Position numbers and translations under genes: made by a program. DNA of 49,083 bases from Lacticaseibacillus porcinae (lineage in GTDB: Bacteria > Bacillota > Bacilli > Lactobacillales > Lactobacillaceae): positions 1 through 49,083 of the forward strand of contig NZ_RHNS01000022.1 in the NCBI RefSeq assembly GCF_003946305.1. Direction: 5' to 3'. The notes under the pieces are model-generated. The model was not told the origin of the DNA. It did no database searches and worked only from the letters and a program-made list of their open reading frames with translations. Positions 40,983 to 49,009 of this stretch are shown one piece after another. Position 1 is the first letter of the stretch. Each line of letters begins with the position of its first letter.

Positions 40983-41905
40983 AAGGCAACCGCCACACCA
41001 GCATCGCGGATATTGGCAAAAGTTGTTTCAAGTTGTGCGATCCGATCTGCTGAATCGACGAGGGCTTGCATGTGGACTTGATCAGCAGCTTGTTGGTCAT
41101 AGTTGGTGAGTTGGGCATGTAGCGTTTGGGCAAAAGGCGTCAAGTCGGCATAATACCAAAAGGCATCTTGATAAGCGACATTGGTGTAATGCCAAGGCTT
41201 GGCAAACAAGTTGAAGTGAACGATTTGGGCGAGGCCAGCATCGCCTTGTCGATTCCAAGATGAATCTAGCCATAACACCCGTTGTTGGACAATCGCATTT
41301 AAATAATCTTGATCAGGGGCCAAACTTTGAAAGTGATAAGTATGTAGCAACGATAAGAAGTGGTCAGTGAAGTCAACAGTCCGCATGGCAGCTAAATTCA
41401 TCACCAAAACACCGGAGTTTAAATAATGTTCAGCAGGCACACCAATGGCCACGCGAGCATAGCGATTGGTGACAGGGTCATTGGCAATGAAAGGATCACT
41501 GACGGCGCCAACTAAATGCTGGGCCAAATGATGGTCATATAATTTGGCGACATCTTCTAAAATCAAAGTGTCTGCATCTAAATACACGGCTTTTTTTAAT
41601 GATTTAAACAGTTGCGGAATAAATAACCGCAAGTAAATCGTGAAAGTGAAGTAATCACAACGCAACTTGTTGCCGGTATCGTCGATTTGCGCTAAGGTGT
41701 CGGCATCAATGGTGACAAATTCCAAATGGACCAAAGGATTTGTGATCATCGCCATCAAGGTGTCGCGAGTTGATTGACTGAGATTTTGAGCCAACACGAT
41801 CACCTGATAGCCGCGAGGATCATGCGCATGGGCTTGCAGCGATTGTAAACTCACTGCAAATGGTGCGGCATAATGGTCATCAATGGAATAAAATACTGGG
41901 ATCAT
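40979..41905 (-). CDS. Family 8 glycosyltransferase (second of two)
   Basis: 308 residues, GT8 (GT-A fold). IPVFYSIDDHYAAPFAVSLQSLQAH is the N-terminal nucleotide-sugar strand, AVYLDADTLIL holds the metal-binding DxD, and HYLNSGVLVMNLAAMR is the acceptor region. These retaining enzymes transfer glucose or galactose from UDP-sugars. It is coupled to the acyltransferase gene by a 4-base overlap and follows the other GT8 after 4 nt. Confidence 0.9.
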   Translation of the reverse strand: MIPVFYSIDDHYAAPFAVSLQSLQAHAHDPRGYQVIVLAQNLSQSTRDTLMAMITNPLVHLEFVTIDADTLAQIDDTGNKLRCDYFTFTIYLRLFIPQLFKSLKKAVYLDADTLILEDVAKLYDHHLAQHLVGAVSDPFIANDPVTNRYARVAIGVPAEHYLNSGVLVMNLAAMRTVDFTDHFLSLLHTYHFQSLAPDQDYLNAIVQQRVLWLDSSWNRQGDAGLAQIVHFNLFAKPWHYTNVAYQDAFWYYADLTPFAQTLHAQLTNYDQQAADQVHMQALVDSADRIAQLETTFANIRDAGVAVAL

Positions 41906-41909
41906 CGAA

Positions 41910-42728
41910 TCATCCTTTCATGGCAGGCGCTAAACGGGTGTAGATATCAAGTAGATCATCATAATCATGTAAATGGAGTTGATCATGCATCGCTTGGACT
42001 TGCCAAGGTTTAACGGTTAACGTGTGGATCCAAGGAAACAGTCGAAAACTCGTGGTGAAATGTTGAAATACAGTGTTAGCATGACGTTTGCGTTGCTCAT
42101 TGAAACGCCGCGGTGCAATCACTTTGACAACTGCAAGCTTATTTAAAGCCGATTGGTCAGGCATAAACATTTGTTGCGTCGCACAACGTTTACGACACTG
42201 TTCAAACAAGCCAGTCAATCTGATCTGCTTGAGATTCAATAACAACATGCCAGAATTCAGGTAATCGAAGGTGGCCATTTCATGATGAAAGAACCATTTT
42301 CCATAATGATCTAACACCCCGACAAACTCGACACCAGCGAGATCTTGATGATAAAAATCACCAAATCGGCGGCGGGCGATCACGTCAGTATCCAGATATA
42401 ATAGGCGGTCAGGTAAATCTGGCAGGAGATCCGCATAGAGCCGTAACATGCAATAAGGCGTGAAAATCGTATCCAGATTAGCGGTTGGTGGCGCAGCGGC
42501 AAAGACGTCAGTGGCATCGATGCGCGTGACTTGGTGTTTCGGATCAACGCGTTGGGCTTGCGTTTGCAGAAAATCAACGGTTGTTTGGCTGATGGGTTCA
42601 AAGCCTTTGATGCGGGCGGTCATCACGTAAAGATGTAAAGGTTCATGGGTGTGTTTGATCAACGATAACATCGAGATCAACAGCCCGTCTTGCATTCGGG
42701 CGTCGCCACAATATAAGACATTAATCAT
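41910..42728 (-). CDS. Family 8 glycosyltransferase (first of two)
   Basis: 272 residues, GT8. INVLYCGDARMQDGLLISMLSLIKHT, LLYLDTDVIARR (DxD) and FDYLNSGMLLLNLKQI are the key blocks. It differs enough from its neighbour to have a separate acceptor or step. The ATG at 42728 lies within the end of the first acyltransferase gene (8-base overlap), indicating translational coupling. Confidence 0.9.
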   Translation of the reverse strand: MINVLYCGDARMQDGLLISMLSLIKHTHEPLHLYVMTARIKGFEPISQTTVDFLQTQAQRVDPKHQVTRIDATDVFAAAPPTANLDTIFTPYCMLRLYADLLPDLPDRLLYLDTDVIARRRFGDFYHQDLAGVEFVGVLDHYGKWFFHHEMATFDYLNSGMLLLNLKQIRLTGLFEQCRKRCATQQMFMPDQSALNKLAVVKVIAPRRFNEQRKRHANTVFQHFTTSFRLFPWIHTLTVKPWQVQAMHDQLHLHDYDDLLDIYTRLAPAMKG

Positions 42729-43458
42729 GTTCGTCCTCCAAAGTGTAATGCACCACAGTTTCAGTTGAAAATCGACTGCGGGCGATCAACTGTGCTTGTG
42801 CATGTTGAAAAAGTGCGTGTTGTTGCTGTTTGAGCGGTAGGGTCGGATCCACTGGCAATGGCCCATCGATATAAATGGTAGTTTGCACCTGATGTGGCCA
42901 GCGACCAGGTTGATAAGTCGTGGTCATGGTGAAAACTGGGGCTTTCAGTTGGGCTGGATAATGAAAACTTGTCGCATCAAAAGGGCGGATCCCAGGATAA
43001 AAGGGCCAAACATGCGCTTCTGGATATACCAAGATCAACTGACCGAGAGTGTGAGCGCGCTTGATCGCAGCAAGAAATTGTGGATATTGTTTGCGGGTAT
43101 TGGGTAATAAAATCGCGCGACCGGCAGGCAAAAGCTTCCCGATCACCGGGATGCCTAAATTTGCTGGCCCAGCAATGATCGAAACTGGAAAAGGAAGCGT
43201 TCGCGGGACGAAAACATCGCCAACAGGTTGAGTGTGATTGGCATAAATGAAAGCGCCTGGGGTGAGTTTTTCAACACCGATCACGCGAATGCCATGCCAG
43301 TGACGATACAAATGCGCAAAGCCGGTTGCTAATGGATTGACCAAGGCTTGTTGAAGGCGATTGGGTTCCCAGTTAAAATTTGCCGGTATTTGGGCGTTTT
43401 GATGTGGACTTTGAATCACATCTTGGTGAAAGTCTTGATATGTGTAATGGTGTTGCAC
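42721..43458 (-). CDS. PlsC-like acyltransferase, first gene of the operon
   Basis: 245 residues. FIYANHTQPVGDVFVPR keeps the H-x4-D catalytic box, and LILVYPEAHVWPFYPGIRPFD is the substrate box. It is related to lysophospholipid acyltransferases but only distantly to the other acyltransferase in the operon. A promoter flanked by two palindromes lies upstream. Together with two GT8 enzymes it suggests synthesis of an acylated glycolipid or glycan. Confidence 0.82.
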   Translation of the reverse strand: MQHHYTYQDFHQDVIQSPHQNAQIPANFNWEPNRLQQALVNPLATGFAHLYRHWHGIRVIGVEKLTPGAFIYANHTQPVGDVFVPRTLPFPVSIIAGPANLGIPVIGKLLPAGRAILLPNTRKQYPQFLAAIKRAHTLGQLILVYPEAHVWPFYPGIRPFDATSFHYPAQLKAPVFTMTTTYQPGRWPHQVQTTIYIDGPLPVDPTLPLKQQQHALFQHAQAQLIARSRFSTETVVHYTLEDEHD

Positions 43459-43475
43459 CTGAATCCCCTCGAATC

Positions 43476-43567
43476 ATTGAGTAAGCACTCAATCATTTTC
43501 ACACCCGTAAGTATAACCGAACGAGGGGTGGTGTCAACCTTTTACAGAAAATGAGTGAAAACTCATT
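43476..43567 (-). promoter_or_regulatory. Operon promoter flanked by two 18-bp palindromes
   Basis: Minus strand: TTGACA (43537-43532), a 16-nt spacer and TATACT (43515-43510). ATTGAGTAAGCACTCAAT (43476-43493) lies just after the expected start point, and AATGAGTGAAAACTCATT (43550-43567) lies just before the -35. Both have perfect 7-bp arms and a 4-nt centre. Confidence 0.78.
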
Positions 43568-43635
43568 GAGATTATTCGCAGACTTGAATATTTCAATGTA
43601 AGCGTGTACAATAAGGGCGTAAAGAGGTGAGCGTG

Positions 43636-43827
43636 ATGTTCAAATTGTTTGGCATTTTGCTCTTAGGGTTTGCGGTTTGGCAACTGCGCGCGGTGTATTT
43701 GGATCGCCAACGTCCAGCACCTGCCGGCGGTGTGACCACGAGCTCGCGTGAAAGTATTGGGTATGCGTTGTTTATGGCGTTGGTATTGGTGTTGATGGGC
43801 AGTTTGATTTTATTTGGGATTTTCTGA
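43636..43827 (+). CDS. Small two-TM membrane protein (63 aa)
   Basis: 63 residues with hydrophobic segments at about 3-18 and 43-62, joined by a polar loop (LDRQRPAPAGGVTTSSRES). The ATG at 43636 follows AAAGAGG by 8 nt; a GTG at 43627 is too close. The family is not recognised. It has its own terminator, so it is separate from the phosphatase gene. Confidence 0.65.
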   Translation: MFKLFGILLLGFAVWQLRAVYLDRQRPAPAGGVTTSSRESIGYALFMALVLVLMGSLILFGIF

Positions 43828-43832
43828 ACGTC

Positions 43833-43859
43833 ACCGTCTGGACAACCAGGCGGTTTTTC
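43833..43859 (+). terminator. Terminator of the small membrane gene
   Basis: ACCGTCTGG and CCAGGCGGT around ACAA, followed by five Ts. Confidence 0.85.
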
Positions 43860-43896
43860 TATGGTAAAATGATTGCTGTTATTATAGGAGGCAATC

Positions 43897-44535
43897 ATGA
43901 CTGAATTATATTTGATCCGCCATGGACAAACCGTGTACAATGTCCAACACCGGATCCAAGGAATGGCAGATTCTGAATTAACGGCAACCGGGATCGCTGA
44001 TGCCAAAGCGTTAGGTCGCGGCTTGCAAAAAGCAGGGATCGTTTTTGATCACGCTTATGCCAGTGATTTGATCCGCGCGCGTGACACCGCAGAACTGGCA
44101 CTGACTGCCGCTGATCAATATTTACCGGTGCAGCTTGATGCCGGTTTGCGGGAAGAAGATTATGCCCATTTTGAAGGGCAACCGCAAAGTGCACGGCATG
44201 AGGCATTAAAAGCAATATTGCCAGCAGCACAATTGGAGCAATTAGTGCCTGTGGCCAATGGCGTTCATCAACTTGATGCTGACGCAGAAGATGCCCATAC
44301 GGTGCAAATGCGCTTTGACCAAGCGATTCGACGGATCACCGATCAGCCTGATCAACAGGTGATGGCGGTGGCTCACGGAACCGTCATTTTATTATGGTTG
44401 GCGTTGATCGGGTTTCCATTAAATGGGCAAACAACGATGCACAATGCATCAGTCACGCAGATTCATTGCGACCATGGACGATTTAAAGTCATGGCGTTTG
44501 ATTCCCTGAAATATGTTGAGGCCGGACGTCTGTGA
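43897..44535 (+). CDS. Histidine phosphatase family protein
   Basis: 212 residues. LYLIRHGQTVYN holds the phosphorylated His of the RHG motif, and the late VMAVAHGTVILLWL holds the second catalytic His. The family includes cofactor-dependent phosphoglycerate mutases and broad phosphatases; the short length and the DLIRARDTAELAL segment favour a phosphatase. AGGAGG precedes the ATG. Confidence 0.9.
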   Translation: MTELYLIRHGQTVYNVQHRIQGMADSELTATGIADAKALGRGLQKAGIVFDHAYASDLIRARDTAELALTAADQYLPVQLDAGLREEDYAHFEGQPQSARHEALKAILPAAQLEQLVPVANGVHQLDADAEDAHTVQMRFDQAIRRITDQPDQQVMAVAHGTVILLWLALIGFPLNGQTTMHNASVTQIHCDHGRFKVMAFDSLKYVEAGRL

Positions 44536-44552
44536 GCTCACAGGCGTTTTTT
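44527..44552 (+). terminator. Terminator of the phosphatase gene
   Basis: CGTCTGTGAG and CTCACAGGCG, a nearly loop-less palindrome, then six Ts; it overlaps the stop codon. Confidence 0.8.
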
Positions 44553-44642
44553 GTATGAGGCACAAGAAAATTCAAAGGATCCGTGCTGTTTGCCACCACT
44601 AATTTGTTGTAAGCTAAACCTATTGAGAAAGGTGGCATCAAG

Positions 44643-46067
44643 GTGAACGCAACGAAAACAAAGACAATGTTAGTCGCGGTATTGATCGCTACTTTCATGA
44701 CCTCAGTGGAAGTGACGATCGTCACCACAGCAATGCCGACGATCATTGCGAGTTTACACGGATTAGCTTGGCAAAGTTGGATCATGGCGGCATATTTACT
44801 CACCACCGCGATCACCACGCCAATTTATGGCAAATTGGCAGATACATATGGTCGCAAGCGCTTGTTTCTATGGGGTGTCGCAGTGTTTACCGGCGGCTCG
44901 TTGCTTTCTGGTTTGGCTCCAACCATTGGCTGGTTGATCGCTGCAAGAGCAGTGCAAGGCGTCGGGGCAGGGGCGGTGATGCCATTGACGTTCACCTTGA
45001 TCGCCGATTTCTTCCCATATGAAAAACGCGCCCAAGCCATGGCGTTAAATAATAGCGCTTGGGGCTTGTCCGCGTTGTTAGGACCGTTATTAGGGGGATT
45101 TTTAGTCGATCATCTGTCATGGCACTGGGTGTTTTTTGTGAATGTGCCACTTGGGGTGATCGTGTTTGGGTTAACGGCGTTTGGTTATCATGAAGCTAAG
45201 CTGGTTTCTGAAAAGCAACCCCTGGATGTGAAAGGCATTGCTTGGTTGTCGATCAGTTTGATCAGTTTGTTGTTAGCGGCGCAATCGTTGAGTCGCAACC
45301 CTTGGTGGGCATTAAGTTTGGTGATTGTGTTTGGACTTTCGCTGTGGGGCTTTATCAAGGTTGAACAACAGGCACCGGCAGCGTTGATCCCACCGACTTT
45401 GTTCACGTCTAAAACGTTTATCGTTCAAATTGTGACTGCGTGTTTGTTGTCTGGGGTGTTGATCGGCTATCAAGTTTATTTTCCGATTTGGTTGCAAGGA
45501 CTTGATCATGTCAATGCCACAGTCGCAGGGTTTTCAGTATCGTTTAGTTCGATCATGTGGTTAGTGGCAGGCTTTTTAGTCAGTTGGACGTTAAAACACT
45601 TAGTTCCTAAGCGTTTGACGAAGACTGTGGTGCTGATTCAAGCGATTTTTTATGCTGGACCGGTAATCTTCGGGGCACATTTTCCGGTGTGGGGCTTTTA
45701 TGTGGTGGCGGCAGTCAATGGCTTTGGCATGGGCTTGGTGATCAGTCAAAATACGATTTTAGCGCAACACCTAGCGCCCGAAGCATTGGTAGGAACCGCC
45801 ACGGCGATGTTTACGCTCGGTCGCTCATTAGGACAAACCGTCATGACTGCGATTTACGGTGCTGTCATGAACGTGGTGCTTCAACTGCGACATGGCAATG
45901 TGCCAATGCGTGAGTTGGATGCAGTGGTCGCTGGACACAGCGGTAGCCCTCAAGCAGCTGGTATTTTGTTGGGTGCTTTGCAAACGGTGTTCGTGGTGGT
46001 TGTGATCTTGTTGGCCATCGTGTGGGTCGTCAACGCCTTAGATCCTAATCGCGAGGTCATTGACTAA
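44643..46067 (+). CDS. MFS exporter, 14-TM DHA2 family
   Basis: 474 residues with about fourteen membrane segments. MTSVEVTIVTTAMPTI near the N-terminus, YGKLADTYGRKRLFLWG (motif A) and GLSALLGPLLGGFLVD (motif C) are typical of the EmrB/QacA group of drug:H+ antiporters. Substrates are not readable. It starts at a GTG about 7 nt after AAAGGTGG. It is monocistronic with its own terminator. Confidence 0.92.
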   Translation: MNATKTKTMLVAVLIATFMTSVEVTIVTTAMPTIIASLHGLAWQSWIMAAYLLTTAITTPIYGKLADTYGRKRLFLWGVAVFTGGSLLSGLAPTIGWLIAARAVQGVGAGAVMPLTFTLIADFFPYEKRAQAMALNNSAWGLSALLGPLLGGFLVDHLSWHWVFFVNVPLGVIVFGLTAFGYHEAKLVSEKQPLDVKGIAWLSISLISLLLAAQSLSRNPWWALSLVIVFGLSLWGFIKVEQQAPAALIPPTLFTSKTFIVQIVTACLLSGVLIGYQVYFPIWLQGLDHVNATVAGFSVSFSSIMWLVAGFLVSWTLKHLVPKRLTKTVVLIQAIFYAGPVIFGAHFPVWGFYVVAAVNGFGMGLVISQNTILAQHLAPEALVGTATAMFTLGRSLGQTVMTAIYGAVMNVVLQLRHGNVPMRELDAVVAGHSGSPQAAGILLGALQTVFVVVVILLAIVWVVNALDPNREVID

Positions 46068-46086
46068 GACTTTAACTGAAAATTAA

Positions 46087-46113
46087 AAAAGACACCGCAA
46101 AGGGTGTTTTTTT
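46087..46113. terminator. Terminator between MFS exporter and SHOCT gene
   Basis: ACACC and GGTGT around GCAAAG, with T runs on the plus side and A runs before it. Confidence 0.8.
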
Positions 46114-46125
46114 ATTGGGTTCAAA

Positions 46126-46323
46126 TTAACGTAAAAGTTCGCGTTTGATGGCTTGAAATTGGGCTGGTGTGATGTGGCCTAATGACAACTCTTGTTGATA
46201 CCATGCGATTTGTGCGCGGGTAGATGCCACCGGGACCCGGGCAGTTTGGCAGGTGGTGACAGTGCGCGGTGCCAATGCGATCAACGCAATCGTTAAAAGT
46301 AACAAAACGGAAATCATCAACAT
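46126..46323 (-). CDS. Small membrane protein with SHOCT-like C-terminus
   Basis: 65 residues. A hydrophobic N-terminal segment (about 2-19) is followed by a basic linker and YQQELSLGHITPAQFQAIKRELL, which fits the short SHOCT domain pattern (hydrophobic helix, G-x-I-T, F-x-x-x-K-x-x-LL). SHOCT domains are oligomerisation or membrane-associated modules. The ATG at 46323 follows AAGGAGG by 9 nt. Confidence 0.68.
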   Translation of the reverse strand: MLMISVLLLLTIALIALAPRTVTTCQTARVPVASTRAQIAWYQQELSLGHITPAQFQAIKRELLR

Positions 46324-46429
46324 ATGAAACCGCCTCCTTATGGGTTTAGTATAACACAATTTTCACGATTTAAGCCAACTTTATGGTTGAGTCGAGATAC
46401 TAACCACAACTTCAGGAAGGATGTTGACT

Positions 46430-47926
46430 ATGCAAATCGCAGACTGTGCTTCGTTATTAAATCTTGATCACCAAACCCAAAAATCATTAGCCGAGGATGG
46501 CCGCGTTGTGAACAATTTAACGCCAGATACCCGACAAGTCACTGCCAATAGTTGTTTTGTGGCGATTCACGGCGAACATTTTGATGGTCATCAACATGTG
46601 CAAGCGGCAATCGATGCTGGCGCGATCATGGTCGTTGTCGAACACCCAGTTTCCGCCAGTGGGGCTTTGATCGTCCAAGTGCCAGACACCCACAAAGCGT
46701 TGGCGCAACTCGCAGTCGCCTTTTTTGATGATCCGAGTGCGGCATTGAAAGTCTTTGGTGTCACTGGCACCAATGGTAAAACCACAGTGACGCATTTAAT
46801 TGCAAAGATTCTCACTGCTGCCCAACTGGACTGTGGGTTGATTGGGACATTGTATACCAAAGGTGGCAAGACATTACATGCGGCAAATAATACCACGCCG
46901 GACCCGTTTACCAACCAACAATATTTAAGTGAAATGGTGCACTCAGGAAAAAAGGCTTGCGCCATGGAAGTGTCGTCGATTGGTTTAGACCAAGGTCGAG
47001 TACGTGGCATCGATTTTGATACTGCGGTGTTTACGAATTTAACTGAAGATCATTTGGATTATCACAAAACCTTTGAAGCATATTTTGAAGCCAAAGCCTT
47101 ATTATTTGAACAGTTAGGCAACAGTTATCACCATGGCCGCAAAAATAAAACCGCAGTGATCAATATCGATGATCCCTACGGTCAGCGGCTGGTGAGTCGC
47201 ACTGCAGCGAATGTGTTAACTTATGGGACGAAAGGGCGAGGCATGTTGCAAGCCAGACAGATTCGTGTCTCCAGTCGCGGCACTAGCTTTCAATTGCGGA
47301 TCGCGGGTCACAGTTACCCAGTCCACTTACAGTTAATGGGGGAATTCAACGTGTATAATGCCTTAGCAGCGTTTGGAGCGACTTATGTGCATGGCATTGA
47401 TCCTTTGGTGATCATTCAAGCGTTAGAAACAGTCTCTGGCGTCCGCGGACGCTTCGAAGTGATCCCACATCCAGGAGCGGCGACTGTGATTGTTGATTAC
47501 GCCCATACCCCTGATGGCTTGGCAAATGTGTTAAGCACGATTCAAAAGTTTGCCAAACGCCGAATTTTTTGTGTGGTGGGTTGTGGTGGCGACCGTGATG
47601 TGGAGAAACGCCCACAAATGGCGACGATTGCTTTACAAGCAGCAACTGATCCGATTTTTACCGCAGACAATCCACGTTCAGAAGATCCAGAAGCTATTAT
47701 TGATCAAATGGTGGCAGGCTTAGACCCTGCGACTTACACGCGATTAAGTGATCGTCAACAAGCCATCAGTTATGCGTTAAGTTTGGCAGGAACAGGAGAT
47801 GTCGTCTTGATTGCCGGTAAAGGTCATGAAACTTATCAAATTGTTGGGTCGATCAAACATCATTTCGACGATGCGGAAGTGGTGCGTCATTTTTTCGCCG
47901 CTAAAACCATTCAGCAACAAGCCTGA
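46430..47926 (+). CDS. murE: UDP-MurNAc-tripeptide synthetase (MurE)
   Basis: 498 residues. TGTNGKTTVTHLIAKIL binds ATP, NNTTPDPF and EVSSIGLDQGRV line the UDP-MurNAc site, VDYAHTPDGL and IAGKGHETYQ are C-terminal signatures. The residue-3 specificity motif reads DNPRSEDP; DNPR is the form linked to meso-diaminopimelate in E. coli, while S. aureus lysine enzymes differ there. The ATG at 46430 is better spaced from AGGAAGG than the ATG at 46421. It lies alone, away from other cell-wall genes. Confidence 0.94.
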   Translation: MQIADCASLLNLDHQTQKSLAEDGRVVNNLTPDTRQVTANSCFVAIHGEHFDGHQHVQAAIDAGAIMVVVEHPVSASGALIVQVPDTHKALAQLAVAFFDDPSAALKVFGVTGTNGKTTVTHLIAKILTAAQLDCGLIGTLYTKGGKTLHAANNTTPDPFTNQQYLSEMVHSGKKACAMEVSSIGLDQGRVRGIDFDTAVFTNLTEDHLDYHKTFEAYFEAKALLFEQLGNSYHHGRKNKTAVINIDDPYGQRLVSRTAANVLTYGTKGRGMLQARQIRVSSRGTSFQLRIAGHSYPVHLQLMGEFNVYNALAAFGATYVHGIDPLVIIQALETVSGVRGRFEVIPHPGAATVIVDYAHTPDGLANVLSTIQKFAKRRIFCVVGCGGDRDVEKRPQMATIALQAATDPIFTADNPRSEDPEAIIDQMVAGLDPATYTRLSDRQQAISYALSLAGTGDVVLIAGKGHETYQIVGSIKHHFDDAEVVRHFFAAKTIQQQA

Positions 47927-47931
47927 TCAAG

Positions 47932-48393
47932 TCAATCCAGTGGTTTCGACATATTGATATCCGTGGTAATAAAGCCCATTTTGGCGTAGACATGTTGCGC
48001 GCGCAAGTTGCTGCCGAACACATGCAAATCGATGGCTTTAATGTGACGCTGACGGGCGAGGGTTTCAAGCACTTGCAACGTTTGTTGACCGAAGCCTTGA
48101 TTTTGGTGATCTGCATCGATATTGATATCATAAATAAAATAGTGATTGGTGGCTTTATCAATATGCACCCAAAGTGAACCGATGGCAGTGCCATCATGGT
48201 TGATCGTGAACAATAATTCACCTGGAGTATGCAACCCTTGAGGCAACAGCGCTTGATAGGAAGCGCGGGATTTTTCCAATGCTTCTTCTGGCGTCCAAGT
48301 TAAGGCATCAATTTTATCTTGAGCGAAATCTTTGATCGCTTTGGCGCGCCAAGTGCCAAATGCGGCCAAAGACATGGTTTCTAAGGTGATCAT
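47932..48393 (-). CDS. GNAT-family N-acetyltransferase
   Basis: 153 residues. NHYFIYDINIDADHQNQGFGQQTLQVLETLARQRH includes the acetyl-CoA loop (QNQGFG), and NLRAQHVYAKMGFITTDINMSK is the C-terminal part of the fold. The ATG at 48393 follows AAAGGAG by 8 nt. The acceptor substrate is unknown. It converges on murE with a 5-nt gap and no clear terminator. Confidence 0.9.
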   Translation of the reverse strand: MITLETMSLAAFGTWRAKAIKDFAQDKIDALTWTPEEALEKSRASYQALLPQGLHTPGELLFTINHDGTAIGSLWVHIDKATNHYFIYDINIDADHQNQGFGQQTLQVLETLARQRHIKAIDLHVFGSNLRAQHVYAKMGFITTDINMSKPLD

Positions 48394-48532
48394 CAGCAAC
48401 ACTCCTTTAACAGTCTGCATCCAGTCTACCTGTTTTGAAAGATTTTTGCGAATCAGGGTTGACCTGTAACGCGTTTCTCAAGTTACGCTTTGGATGTTGA
48501 AAGCAAATGTGGTCTTAAAGGAGGAAAAGCTT

Positions 48533-48958
48533 ATGTTCGCCTTATTAAAAAAACAAGTGTTGGTCAATGTTGACTTGAAAGAACCTTCAGAATTAACGGC
48601 AATTGCCAAGGTGGCCAGCTTTGCAGGAGAAAAATTAGATTTGGCTAGTCAAAGCTTACGTTCAGGGTTTTTAGCAAGTGAAGCCAGCGGTTCAAAGGTC
48701 ATTTCGGGTCATATCGCGTTGACCCATGCCTCCAGTGCCGCGGTGAAAAAAGTTGAAATTGTCATTGTCAATTTCGATGCTGCCATTGCTTGGGGAGAAA
48801 ATGCCCAAGTTGACACTGTTGTCGGCGTGATTATTCCAGAATCTGCTGATCCTGACCCAGCAATGCAAGCCGTAGCAGGTAAACTTGAAAGCTTAACGGC
48901 AGACTTTACCCAACCAATTGCGGCTGGGGCATCGGAAAAACTACGCCGGCAATTGTAA
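48533..48958 (+). CDS. PTS EIIA-like domain protein (fructose/mannitol type)
   Basis: 141 residues. SGHIALTHASSAAVKKVEIVIVNFDAAIAWG and VDTVVGVIIPESADP match the PTS_EIIA_2 fold, with the His of LTHAS at the place of the phosphorylated His in IPHAR-type motifs. No EIIB or EIIC is adjacent, so it may act in regulation or complement a permease elsewhere. AAAGGAGG lies 8 nt before the ATG at 48533; upstream frames lack a site. Confidence 0.75.
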   Translation: MFALLKKQVLVNVDLKEPSELTAIAKVASFAGEKLDLASQSLRSGFLASEASGSKVISGHIALTHASSAAVKKVEIVIVNFDAAIAWGENAQVDTVVGVIIPESADPDPAMQAVAGKLESLTADFTQPIAAGASEKLRRQL

Positions 48959-48978
48959 AATATGAATAGAAGCAAAAT

Positions 48979-49006
48979 GAAACAGCTGCCTTTGCGGCTG
49001 TTTTTA
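48979..49006 (+). terminator. Terminator of the EIIA-like gene
   Basis: AAACAGC and GCTGTTT around TGCCTTTGCG, followed by Ts. Confidence 0.8.
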
Positions 49007-49009
49007 TTG

